The translations under genes and the position numbers were made by a program. A model generated the notes under the pieces. It was not told the origin of the DNA, made no database searches, and saw only the letters and a list, made by a program, of their open reading frames with translations. This document shows positions 1-5,532 of a stretch of DNA of 6,313 nucleotides, in pieces (the first letter of the stretch is position 1; each line of letters starts with the position of its first letter). Location of the stretch: positions 1-6,313 of the forward strand of contig JAQTVX010000135.1 in assembly GCA_028706585.1 (NCBI GenBank). Direction: 5' to 3'. The DNA is from Candidatus Krumholzibacteriia bacterium (lineage in GTDB: Bacteria > Krumholzibacteriota > Krumholzibacteriia > Krumholzibacteriales > Krumholzibacteriaceae).

Positions 1-2
1 CT

Positions 3-104
3 CACGCGATCTTCATCGGAGCGATCGTCGTCATCGTCGCGATCGTTGGCGTCATGGTTCGCCGGCGGTGGATTTCCGGCAAGCGGGCCAGAGGGGAGAG
101 CTGA
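3..104 (+). CDS. C-terminal fragment of a membrane protein (5' end outside window)
   Basis: The frame starting at base 3 is open from the window edge to a TGA at 102-104 and encodes 33 residues. The first 19 or so are a run of Ile, Val, Ala and Gly with no charge after the opening His, a typical transmembrane helix. It is followed directly by Arg-Arg-Arg-Trp and a basic tail ending RGES, which the positive-inside rule would place in the cytoplasm. Third codon positions are mostly G or C, like the other genes here. A strong hairpin begins 5 nt after the stop, as expected at a gene end. The protein cannot be identified from this piece: it may be the last helix of a polytopic protein or a single C-terminal anchor. 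It converges on the porin gene. Confidence 0.6.
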   Translation, partial: HAIFIGAIVVIVAIVGVMVRRRWISGKRARGES

Positions 105-108
105 GACG

Positions 109-144
109 GAGAATCCCTCCGGACGCGCGTCCGAAGGGATTCTC
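109..144. terminator. Hairpin between convergent genes, probable bidirectional terminator
   Basis: Bases 109-118 and 135-144 are perfect 10-bp reverse complements. One C.A mismatch follows, then C120-G133, then the 12-base palindrome 121-132 (GGACGCGCGTCC), giving one long GC-rich hairpin. It sits 5 nt after the stop of the plus-strand membrane gene and 43 nt beyond the stop of the minus-strand porin gene, the right place to end both transcripts. Neither side has a clear U tract (plus side TCTCTCGATG), so it may slow polymerase or protect 3' ends rather than act as a textbook intrinsic terminator. Confidence 0.55.
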
Positions 145-187
145 TCGATGGCAGACGGGAGCTCGTCCGGGCGGTTTCCCCGGCGGC

Positions 188-1399
188 TTACTTGATCGCC
201 GCCTTGAGCGAGAACTGGATCCGCGTGTCGTCGAAATCATTGTCCTTGTCGATCTTGAGCTCATCGCCGATGTATGTTTTGTAGGCATACGTCGTCGTGA
301 GCTGAGAGACCTCGAGCATCGCGGTGACGGTGCTCGTGAGATTGTACATGATGTTTCCGAAGATGCTCGTGTTCATGTCGATGAAGCTCTTCGTGGCCGT
401 AGTTCCCTCGGCGATCACGAAGTCCTCGTCGTCCGGATCGTCGATGCCGCCGCCCACGCTCAGCCAGAGGCGGTCGACCGGCTTGTAGGAGATCTCGCCC
501 CATCCGCCCATCGCGCCGATCTCGCCCTTCACCGAGTTCACGGTCTGCCCCACGCCGCCGTAGTAGGCGCCGAGGTTCTCGCCGACGAAAAACTCGCCCA
601 TGAGCTCAACTTTGTCGTGGCAGGTGAACTTGAGATCGGCGTTGCCCGACCATGAGTCGACGTCCTTCGTGACGCCGAGAACCTCATATTCTTCCGTGCC
701 GTAATGACCCGAGAAGCCGATCTCGAAGCTTCGATTCGGGCACTGACCGGCAATGGCGACGCGGCCCTCGACGGTCGGAACCGCAGAGTCGGCGCCGTCA
801 TCGACGCCGTCGGCGTCGAGGTCGCCGCCCAGCGTGCGGAACGCGCCCACCGCGGCCGACACCTTGAGCCTCTCGGTCGCCTTCGCCCAGGTCGAGATCC
901 TGAACTGCGGCCTGCGATAGCCGATGTTCCCCTGGTCCCAGAGAACCGTGTAGTTCGCGGTCTTGGGAACGAGAGGCGAGATGATGTCGCCCGTCTGCCC
1001 CGCGAGGATCGACCAGTGTCCCTTCGTGAGCTGCATGTACGCGTGCCTGAGCATCGGGGCGGCCTTGTTCTCCTGCGAATTGGTCGCCGACGAGGCGCCG
1101 AGACCGTAGAAATCGAACTCGAAGCGCGCGTCGGTGCGAATGTCATTCTCCGCCCAGGAGAAGTCGAGGCCGAAGCGGCTCTCGCGCGCCGTCATGCTCA
1201 TCATGTCGTTCTCGGATTTGTCGAGAACGTACGTGGCGTAGTTCCCGGTGTTGACGCGGTCTCGATCGTAGACGACGTCGCCCTTGAAGTAGCCGGTGAA
1301 TTTGAACGTGTATGCGCTCGCCTTGTCCTCGGCCGCGGCCGCGACGGCGAGCGAGCCGAGCGCGAGAAGAAGCGCGAGAAGAATGACCGTGCGTCTCAT
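188..1399 (-). CDS. Outer-membrane beta-barrel porin, DcaP-like
   Basis: This encodes 403 residues. Residues 1-23 are a signal peptide (MRRT, then a Leu/Ala-rich core, likely cut at AAA|ED). The rest alternates polar and hydrophobic residues in short strands with Gly/Asp loops, as in a beta-barrel. The first strands resemble DcaP-like porins: GYFKGDVVYD near 36, ESRFGLDFSW near 73, ARFEFDFYG near 91, LRHAYMQL near 117 and LAGQTGD near 132. A DxDxDGxD loop (193-200) could bind calcium. Cys220 and Cys260 are the only cysteines. The protein ends in AAIK, without the terminal aromatic residue common in porins. The start at 1399 is chosen because AGGAGG lies 5 nt upstream and the signal peptide begins there; an in-frame codon at 1423 adds eight polar residues and no SD. 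It probably allows small solutes across the outer membrane; the substrate is unknown. Confidence 0.75.
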   Translation of the reverse strand: MRRTVILLALLLALGSLAVAAAAEDKASAYTFKFTGYFKGDVVYDRDRVNTGNYATYVLDKSENDMMSMTARESRFGLDFSWAENDIRTDARFEFDFYGLGASSATNSQENKAAPMLRHAYMQLTKGHWSILAGQTGDIISPLVPKTANYTVLWDQGNIGYRRPQFRISTWAKATERLKVSAAVGAFRTLGGDLDADGVDDGADSAVPTVEGRVAIAGQCPNRSFEIGFSGHYGTEEYEVLGVTKDVDSWSGNADLKFTCHDKVELMGEFFVGENLGAYYGGVGQTVNSVKGEIGAMGGWGEISYKPVDRLWLSVGGGIDDPDDEDFVIAEGTTATKSFIDMNTSIFGNIMYNLTSTVTAMLEVSQLTTTYAYKTYIGDELKIDKDNDFDDTRIQFSLKAAIK

Positions 1400-1404
1400 G
1401 TGTT

Positions 1405-1410
1405 CCTCCT
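1405..1410 (-). promoter_or_regulatory. Shine-Dalgarno site of the porin gene
   Basis: Read on the minus strand, 1410-1405 is a full AGGAGG, 5 nt before the ATG at 1399. It fixes this start over the in-frame codon at 1423 and predicts strong translation, as expected for an abundant porin. Confidence 0.8.
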
Positions 1411-1429
1411 TGCAAAAAAGCATAAGGCC

Positions 1430-1458
1430 TGTTTAGGGGAATGGCGAGGCGTTGTCAA
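1430..1458 (-). promoter_or_regulatory. Candidate sigma70 promoter of the porin gene
   Basis: On the minus strand a perfect TTGACA (1458-1453) overlaps the nadA stop codon. It is followed after 17 nt by TAAACA (1435-1430), a weak -10 matching three of six consensus bases. Transcription would start near 1423 and leave a leader of about 25 nt with the AGGAGG site. This would allow the porin to be expressed apart from the nadA operon. The perfect -35 and the spacing support it; the -10 does not. Confidence 0.4.
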
Positions 1459-2375
1459 TTGTTTTTCGGAATCTCGACCATGAGGCGGATCGCGTTGCGC
1501 GCTCGGTCGGCGACTCGGGGCTCGACCGAAATCACGGGCTCCAGAGCCTCGAGGGATTTGGCGACCTTCTCGAGCGTGATCATCTTCATGTTCGGGCAGA
1601 GGGCGTGTTTGGAAGCGGGTATGAACTTCCTGTCGGGAAATTCCTTCTGCAGCCGGTAGACCATACCAACTTCGGTGCCCACTATGAACGTGCTCGCCGG
1701 GCTGTGGCCGACATAGGCGATCATGCCGCCCGTGCCGAGGACTGCATCGGCGAGCGCCGTCGCGGCGGGGTTGACCTCGGGATGCACCATTACGATCGCG
1801 TCCGGATGCTTCGCTCTCAGATCCCTGATCTGCTCGGGGAAGATCTTCTGGTGCGTCGGGCAGAAGCCCTGCCACAGGATCATCTGCCGGCCGGTTTCGC
1901 CGGCCACCCAGCCGCCGAGGTACTTGTCGGGCCCGAAGATGATCTCTTTGTCCGGCGGCACGGAGCGCACGACGCGAACCGCGTTCGCCGAGGTGCAGCA
2001 AACGTCCGTTTCCGCCTTCACGTCCGCCGTCGAGTTGACGTAGGTGACGACGACCGCGCCGGGGTGCCGGCGTTTCATGGCAACGAGCTCCTCGGCGCGC
2101 ATCATGTCCGCCATCGGGCAGCCGGCCTTCGGATCCGGCAGGATGATCTTCTTTTCGGGAGAAAGGATGGCCGCGGTCTCCGCCATGAAATGCACGCCGC
2201 AGAAGATGATCGTTCGCTCGCCCGCGGCCGCCGCGAAGCGGCTCAGGTCGAGCGAGTCCCCGAGCCTGTCGGCGATATCCTGCACCTCGGGAGGCTGGTA
2301 GTTGTGCGCGAGAATGATCGCGCCGCGCTCCGCTTTGAGCTTCCCGATCTTTTGAACGAGCTCCTGTCTGGGCAT
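1455..2375 (-). CDS. nadA: Quinolinate synthase NadA
   Basis: This 306-residue protein has the usual length of the short NadA type. NadA condenses iminoaspartate with dihydroxyacetone phosphate to quinolinate, in the cytoplasm, for de novo NAD synthesis, using a [4Fe-4S] cluster. The three expected cluster cysteines are present: C86 (AGCPMAD), C172 (WQGFCPTH) and C260 (HALCPNMK). Likely active-site residues are H24 and Y26 (LAHNYQ), S41, Y112 and N114 (TYVNS), S129, H175, H198 and E200 (VHPE) and T215. The start at 2375 has GGAG 4 nt upstream; the open frame further upstream (to 2642) is Arg/Ser-rich and overlaps the scaffold gene. It is third in the operon, 28 nt after the scaffold gene. Neither nadB nor nadC is in the window, so the iminoaspartate source is unseen. 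It ends with TGA, showing that TGA is a normal stop here. Confidence 0.96.
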   Translation of the reverse strand: MPRQELVQKIGKLKAERGAIILAHNYQPPEVQDIADRLGDSLDLSRFAAAAGERTIIFCGVHFMAETAAILSPEKKIILPDPKAGCPMADMMRAEELVAMKRRHPGAVVVTYVNSTADVKAETDVCCTSANAVRVVRSVPPDKEIIFGPDKYLGGWVAGETGRQMILWQGFCPTHQKIFPEQIRDLRAKHPDAIVMVHPEVNPAATALADAVLGTGGMIAYVGHSPASTFIVGTEVGMVYRLQKEFPDRKFIPASKHALCPNMKMITLEKVAKSLEALEPVISVEPRVADRARNAIRLMVEIPKNN

Positions 2376-2403
2376 CGCGCTCCGAGCGAGGTTCGGGCGA
2401 ACC

Positions 2404-2979
2404 TTACTTCTTCTTGATCTCCGCGCCGCAGTGCGGGCAGAATGCGTCGTTGTTCGACGCGAGCTTGCCGCATTCCGGGCAGTTCTCGAATTCGATCTGG
2501 CAGCTCCGGCAGATCGGCGCCGGCTCGTGAGAGAGCTCGGTGTCGCAGAATGGACAAGCCTTTTCCTCGTGCTCCTCCGCCGAGGGCATGCCCTTCGCCG
2601 GAGACGCCTTCGCCTTGGACCGGTAGTTCTCGATCGCCGCATGGAGCGCGTCCGCGCCGAGATTCGAGCAGTGCATCTTGTTTTTCGGCAGCCCGCCGAG
2701 CTCCTCCGCCACCGACTCGTTCGTGATCAGCATCGCCTCGTCGAGCGTCTTTCCCTTGGCCATCTCGCTAACCATGCTGGAGACGGCGATCGCGGCGCCG
2801 CAGCCGAAGGTCTTGAACTTCACGTCCTCGAGCCGCCCGTTCTTGACCTTGATGTAAAACGTCATCATGTCGCCGCAGACGGGATTTCCGACCTCGCCGA
2901 CGCCGTCGGCTCCGGGGATCTCCCCGACGTTGCGGGGATTCATGAAATGATCCATCACCTTGTCGCTGTAGAGGGCCAT
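2404..2979 (-). CDS. iscU: IscU/NifU-type Fe-S scaffold with C-terminal double zinc ribbon
   Basis: The protein has 191 residues. Residues 1-125 are an IscU domain (MALYSDKVMDHFMNPRNVG start). They carry the three cluster cysteines C35 (GNPVCGD), C60 (FGCGAAIA) and C104 (MHCSNLGADAL), plus D37 and H103, so it should build Fe-S clusters for transfer. A charged linker (about 126-140) leads to four CxxC pairs at 142/145, 157/160, 167/170 and 181/184, typical of two zinc ribbons; the protein ends in KKK. IscU is normally about 125-130 residues, so the ribbon tail is an addition and not the redox or Nfu-like tail of classical NifU. It may bind a client or nucleic acid, but this is a guess. The gene lies 3 nt after the NifS-like gene, whose last codons contain its SD (AGGAAG), so the two are translationally linked. 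NadA, which follows, is the obvious client. Confidence 0.9.
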   Translation of the reverse strand: MALYSDKVMDHFMNPRNVGEIPGADGVGEVGNPVCGDMMTFYIKVKNGRLEDVKFKTFGCGAAIAVSSMVSEMAKGKTLDEAMLITNESVAEELGGLPKNKMHCSNLGADALHAAIENYRSKAKASPAKGMPSAEEHEEKACPFCDTELSHEPAPICRSCQIEFENCPECGKLASNNDAFCPHCGAEIKKK

Positions 2980-2982
2980 GAC

Positions 2983-4167
2983 CTACTTCCTTTTGTAGAT
3001 CGGCGACATCGCCCGAAGCCTCGCCACGACGGGCTTCATCGCCGAAACGATCCTTTCGACGTCCTCGAGGCCGTTCTCGGGCCCCAGCGTGAATACGATC
3101 GAGCCCTGCGCGAGCGCCGTCTCGACGCCTATGGCCTGTAGCACGTGGCTTCCCTTGAGCGATTTCGACGTGCACGCGGAGCCGCTTGCCGCCATTATCC
3201 CCTGCTGGTCGAGAAAGAGCAGCATCCCTTCTCCCTCGATGTACTTCACGCAGAAGCTCGCGTGATTGGGCAGTCGCCTCTCCGGATGCCCCGTCACGAT
3301 CACGTCGTCGATCTCCTGGGGGAGCCTGGCGATGAGCGCGTCGCGGACGGCCTTCGTGCGCGCGGCGTTCGTGGCAAGCTCGCTCGCGGCGAGCTCCGCG
3401 GCGATTCCCATACCGGCTATCGCGGGAATATTCTCCTGCCCGGCGCGGAGGCCCCGCTCCTGTATGCCGCCCTCGATGAGCGAGCGCGCCGGAGTGCCCT
3501 TCGGAAGAATGAGAGCGGCCGCCCCCGGAGGCCCCCCGAAGTTCTGGGCCGCGATCGCGAGCGCGCTCACGCCGAGAGTCGCCACGTCGACCGGAATGAC
3601 GCCCGCCGTGCCCCATCCGTCCGAGTGAAACGGGACATCCGCCGCCCTGCAGACCGAGGCCAGCTCCTCGATCGGCTCGATCGTGCCTATCTCCGTATTG
3701 GCGTGCATGATCGAGACGAGGCCTGCCCCCTTGGCGAGCTCCGCCTCGAGATCCGCGCGCGAAACGAAGCCGCTGCCATCCACCGGCAGCATAACGAGCT
3801 CGTAGCCGTCCTTCGCGAGCGACTTCGCGGGGTTCAATACGGAGAAGTGCTCGATTGCCGAGACGACTATCCTGTTCGAGCTTTTCCTGCGGGCCGGGGC
3901 TATCCCCTTGAGGGCCATGTTGTTAGCCTCGGAGCCCGTGGCCGTGAAGATCACGTCCCACGGCTCGGCTCCGACGAGAGCCGCCACCTGCTCGCGGGCT
4001 CGGCCGAGAACCTCGGCTGCCACCTGGCCGCGGCCGTGAACGCTCTGCGGATTGCCGAAGCCGTCTCTGAGGAGCCGCGCCATAGCCTCGACCGCCTCCG
4101 GCCTCACCGGTGCCGCCGCGATATGATCCATGTATATTTCGGCGTTCCTGTTCTGCTTTTCGTACAT
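2983..4167 (-). CDS. iscS: NifS/IscS-like protein lacking the PLP lysine (probable desulfurase pseudoenzyme)
   Basis: This encodes 394 residues, aligning end to end with class V cysteine desulfurases. Conserved family segments include EIYMDH (9-14), GNPQSVHGRG (38-47), the phosphate-loop region TATGSEANN (75-83), the PLP-stacking His H107 (IEHFSVL), HANTEIG with N157, and D183. Also present are GGIQERGLRAG (233-243) and the sulfur-carrying loop SGSACTS with C332. The Schiff-base site is altered: the family motif Ser-x-His-Lys reads Ala-Ala-Gln-Asn (206-209), so the catalytic Lys is N209 (codon 3541-3543) and the His is Q208. The Gln three residues after D183 is G186. By comparison with IscS it should not hold PLP covalently or desulfurate cysteine. 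It is first in an operon with a scaffold and nadA. It may be a structural partner that lends C332 to a cluster on the scaffold, as reported for Archaeoglobus fulgidus IscS. The 4167 ATG is chosen for its SD and promoter position. Confidence 0.88.
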   Translation of the reverse strand: MYEKQNRNAEIYMDHIAAAPVRPEAVEAMARLLRDGFGNPQSVHGRGQVAAEVLGRAREQVAALVGAEPWDVIFTATGSEANNMALKGIAPARRKSSNRIVVSAIEHFSVLNPAKSLAKDGYELVMLPVDGSGFVSRADLEAELAKGAGLVSIMHANTEIGTIEPIEELASVCRAADVPFHSDGWGTAGVIPVDVATLGVSALAIAAQNFGGPPGAAALILPKGTPARSLIEGGIQERGLRAGQENIPAIAGMGIAAELAASELATNAARTKAVRDALIARLPQEIDDVIVTGHPERRLPNHASFCVKYIEGEGMLLFLDQQGIMAASGSACTSKSLKGSHVLQAIGVETALAQGSIVFTLGPENGLEDVERIVSAMKPVVARLRAMSPIYKRK

Positions 4168-4170
4168 TTT

Positions 4171-4174
4171 CTCC
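4171..4174 (-). promoter_or_regulatory. Shine-Dalgarno site deciding the NifS-like start
   Basis: On the minus strand GGAG (4174-4171) precedes the ATG at 4167 by three A residues. An in-frame TTG at 4209 would add 14 residues, but it lies at or before the predicted transcription start and has no SD, so it is not used. Confidence 0.65.
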
Positions 4175-4211
4175 GCCCGTCCAGGTTTCCCCGCACCCGC
4201 CCCTTTCAACC

Positions 4212-4239
4212 ATTATATCGAGCTGTCGACTATTATCAA
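4212..4239 (-). promoter_or_regulatory. Sigma70-type promoter of the iscS-iscU-nadA operon
   Basis: Read on the minus strand, TTGATA (4239-4234, five of six -35 consensus bases) is followed by a 16-nt spacer and a perfect TATAAT (4217-4212). Transcription should begin near 4205 and give a leader of about 38 nt before the ATG at 4167. The spacer contains GTCGAC, a 6-bp palindrome too short to call an operator. Confidence 0.75.
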
Positions 4240-4324
4240 ACGGTTGCCCGGCGCAGAGCATAATCTATAGAATGGCTCCCCCGCAAGCCACCATTTTTAT
4301 GGAGCGCCGCCGACCTCTTTGGGT

Positions 4325-4330
4325 TATAAT
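4325..4330 (+). promoter_or_regulatory. -10 box of the first DUF1573 gene
   Basis: A perfect TATAAT lies 56 nt before the ATG at 4381, predicting a start near 4337. No good -35 is seen at 16-18 nt (the region reads GGAGCGCC), so an activator or alternative contact may be needed. A weaker alternative is TTGCCC (4244-4249) with TATAGA (4266-4271), 16 nt apart. The downstream paralogue has a TATAAT at nearly the same distance from its ATG, which supports this one. Confidence 0.5.
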
Positions 4331-4368
4331 ATACCGAATAGTCGCCCCTATTGATCGTATCACAAGCT

Positions 4369-4374
4369 GGAGGG
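4369..4374 (+). promoter_or_regulatory. Shine-Dalgarno site of the first DUF1573 gene
   Basis: GGAGGG lies 6 nt before the ATG at 4381. It sets the start at a signal peptide (MKTRRG) and shows that the short reading frame before the internal TGA is genuinely translated. Confidence 0.75.
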
Positions 4375-4380
4375 CAGCGA

Positions 4381-5436
4381 ATGAAGACACGCAGGGGAAT
4401 GATCGCAGCGGCTCTCGCGCCGATGTTCGTGGCATGGCTCATCGGTGCTGCATTCGCCCAGAGCAAGCAGCCGGAAGGCAAGCCCAGAGCCGTGATCAAC
4501 AACATGACTATCAATGCCGGGAACGTCATCGAAGGCACAACGTATCAGAACACCTTCAAGATCAAGAACGCCGGCAACGTCGATCTGCAGATTTTCAGCG
4601 TGAGGCCTGGTTGAGGCTGCTCCGTGGCCGACTTCGAGAAGGTCATCCCTCCCGGTCGGGAGGGCAGAGTAGATATCAAGATTGACGGCAAGAAGCTGAC
4701 CGGCAGCGGTCACTTCAAGAAGACCTTTACGGTCAAGACAAACGATCCGGAGAATGCGCAGTTCGTTCTCGTCGTCGAGGGGCAAATCCAGAAGACCTTC
4801 GATTTTTCCGAAGATCTGAAGCTGGCGGGCTTCGCCGATGAGAAGCTGAAGACCGAGATCATTATCACGAACATGCTTCCGACCCCCGTCAATATCACCT
4901 CGGTGCGGTGGGCGGGCGACGTAGCGCAGAGGCATCTCATCGAGAACGTCGGGCTCAAGATCGAGACTATCGCCAAGGGCAAGAAGTACCGGCTCAAGCT
5001 CTGGAAGAAGAACGAGATGGCGCCCGGCAGCTTCAACGCGAATGTCGTGCTTGTGACCGATCACCCCAAGATCAAGGAGAAGACCGTCCCGGTGGCGTTC
5101 ATAATCAGCAGCGATGTCGAGCTCATGCCCAACCGGATGATTTGGGGGGAGATGGTCGTGAAGAGCGGCGCTCCGAAAACCTTCGACCGCATATTCACGA
5201 TCCGCGCCCTGCGCGGCGATTCGCTGAAGGTTCTCAGGGCCCAGCCGAACAGAGACGACATGAAGGTGTCGATAAAGGAGATCACGCCCGGCAAGGTATT
5301 CCAGGGGACGGTATCGATAACCCCGGACACCAAGGCCGCGCAGTATCTCGGCGCTATAAAGATCCAGACGAATTACCGGAGATGCCAGCTGCTCAACCTG
5401 GATATCGTAGGAAGCGTGCGGCAGGAGGGCAAGTGA
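4381..5436 (+). CDS. Exported DUF1573 protein, probable selenoprotein (Sec-Gly-Cys), read through internal TGA
   Basis: This is one frame of 351 residues if the TGA at 4612-4614 is read as residue 78. Residues 1-26 are a signal peptide (MKTRRG, hydrophobic core, likely cut at AFA|QS), so the product acts in the periplasm or outside. Residues 40-135 are a DUF1573 Ig-like domain (NTFKIKNAGNVDLQI, then PG-U-GCSVADF, then IPPGREG). Two more beta-sandwich repeats follow at about 140-240 and 245-347. The TGA replaces the first Cys of the motif that the downstream paralogue encodes as Cys-Gly-Cys; C80 is the second. The frame after it keeps close similarity to the paralogue and GC-rich third positions, so it is under coding constraint. 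The alternatives are a nonsense-mutated gene or a sequencing error. The role is unknown; a Sec-x-Cys pair suggests thiol redox or metal binding. Annotation pipelines would split it at 4614 and restart at GTG 4624. Confidence 0.8.
4612..4614 (+). other. In-frame TGA, proposed selenocysteine codon
   Basis: The context is Pro-Gly-TGA-Gly-Cys-Ser-Val-Ala-Asp-Phe. The paralogue at 5776-5778 has TGC in the identical context Pro-Gly-Cys-Gly-Cys-Ser-Val-Ala-Asp-Phe. A UGA at a conserved redox or metal Cys, with an intact frame afterwards, is the classic sign of selenocysteine. The same gene ends in TGA at 5434-5436, so decoding must depend on local RNA structure. Confidence 0.72.
4624..4664 (+). promoter_or_regulatory. 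Candidate bacterial SECIS element (two abutting hairpins)
   Basis: Hairpin A pairs 4624-4629 (GTGGCC) with 4641-4646 (GGTCAT), six pairs including two G.U. Its 11-nt loop starts with G at 4630, 15 nt after the TGA. Bacterial SECIS elements are described as lying just after the UGA with a G at the start of a small apical loop, and A fits. Hairpin B, directly next, pairs 4647-4653 with 4658-4664 (seven Watson-Crick pairs, CCCTCCC/GGGAGGG) around a GGTC loop; its loop is 39 nt after the TGA, at or past the usual limit. A is also possible in the Cys paralogue, while B is not, so which one matters is open. Confidence 0.45.
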
Positions 5437-5475
5437 CGGACGCGTTCTTCATGGAACGTTGTCGCGAGCTCGCCC

Positions 5476-5481
5476 TATAAT
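5476..5481 (+). promoter_or_regulatory. -10 box of the second DUF1573 gene
   Basis: A perfect TATAAT lies 57 nt before the ATG at 5533, almost the same distance as in the upstream paralogue (56). No convincing -35 is found (GGAACG at 17 nt). Both leaders also share GCCC followed by ATTG, suggesting the promoter was duplicated with the gene. The second gene may also be read from the first, since no strong terminator lies in the 96-nt gap. Confidence 0.45.
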
Positions 5482-5532
5482 TTGTTGTTTAACAGCCCAT
5501 TGGACCATGTTGTACATGCGGGAGGCCATTGC

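Noticed and set aside
1414..1450. Run of six T (minus strand, 1419-1414) as a nadA terminator
   Set aside because: The only preceding stem is four pairs (GCCT/AGGC) with a loop of about 16 nt, several bases away from the T run.
1455..2642. Longer NadA beginning at 2642
   Set aside because: The added residues are Arg/Ser-rich and overlap the scaffold gene in another frame. The ATG at 2375 has an SD and the normal family N-terminus.
4165..4209. TTG at 4209 as the start of the NifS-like protein
   Set aside because: It falls at or upstream of the predicted transcription start (near 4205), has no SD, and the extra residues are Gly/Lys-rich and outside the family fold.
68..4263. Long open frames opposite or inside the real genes (for example 68-655, 704-1483, 1452-2417, 2431-3141 and 3145-4263 on plus)
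   Set aside because: They are antisense to well-identified genes, rich in Arg, Ala and Gly, and show no family motifs, as usual for shadow frames in high-GC DNA.
4612..4614. TGA as general recoding (for example Trp or Gly) or simple pseudogene stop
   Set aside because: nadA, the plus-strand fragment at 3-104 and this gene itself end in TGA, so no general recoding. Trp is coded as TGG throughout. A single nonsense change remains possible but would have to hit exactly a conserved Cys codon with no other damage.
4624..5436. Separate gene starting at GTG 4624, with GAGG 7 nt upstream
   Set aside because: It would begin inside the DUF1573 domain, just after the CxC motif, and lack a signal peptide. 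The paralogue is continuous across this point. Readthrough explains both halves better than restart.
5443..5458. Hairpin CGTTC/GAACG as a terminator between the two DUF1573 genes
   Set aside because: It has only five Watson-Crick pairs plus one G.U, is followed by TTGTCGCG, and has no U tract.
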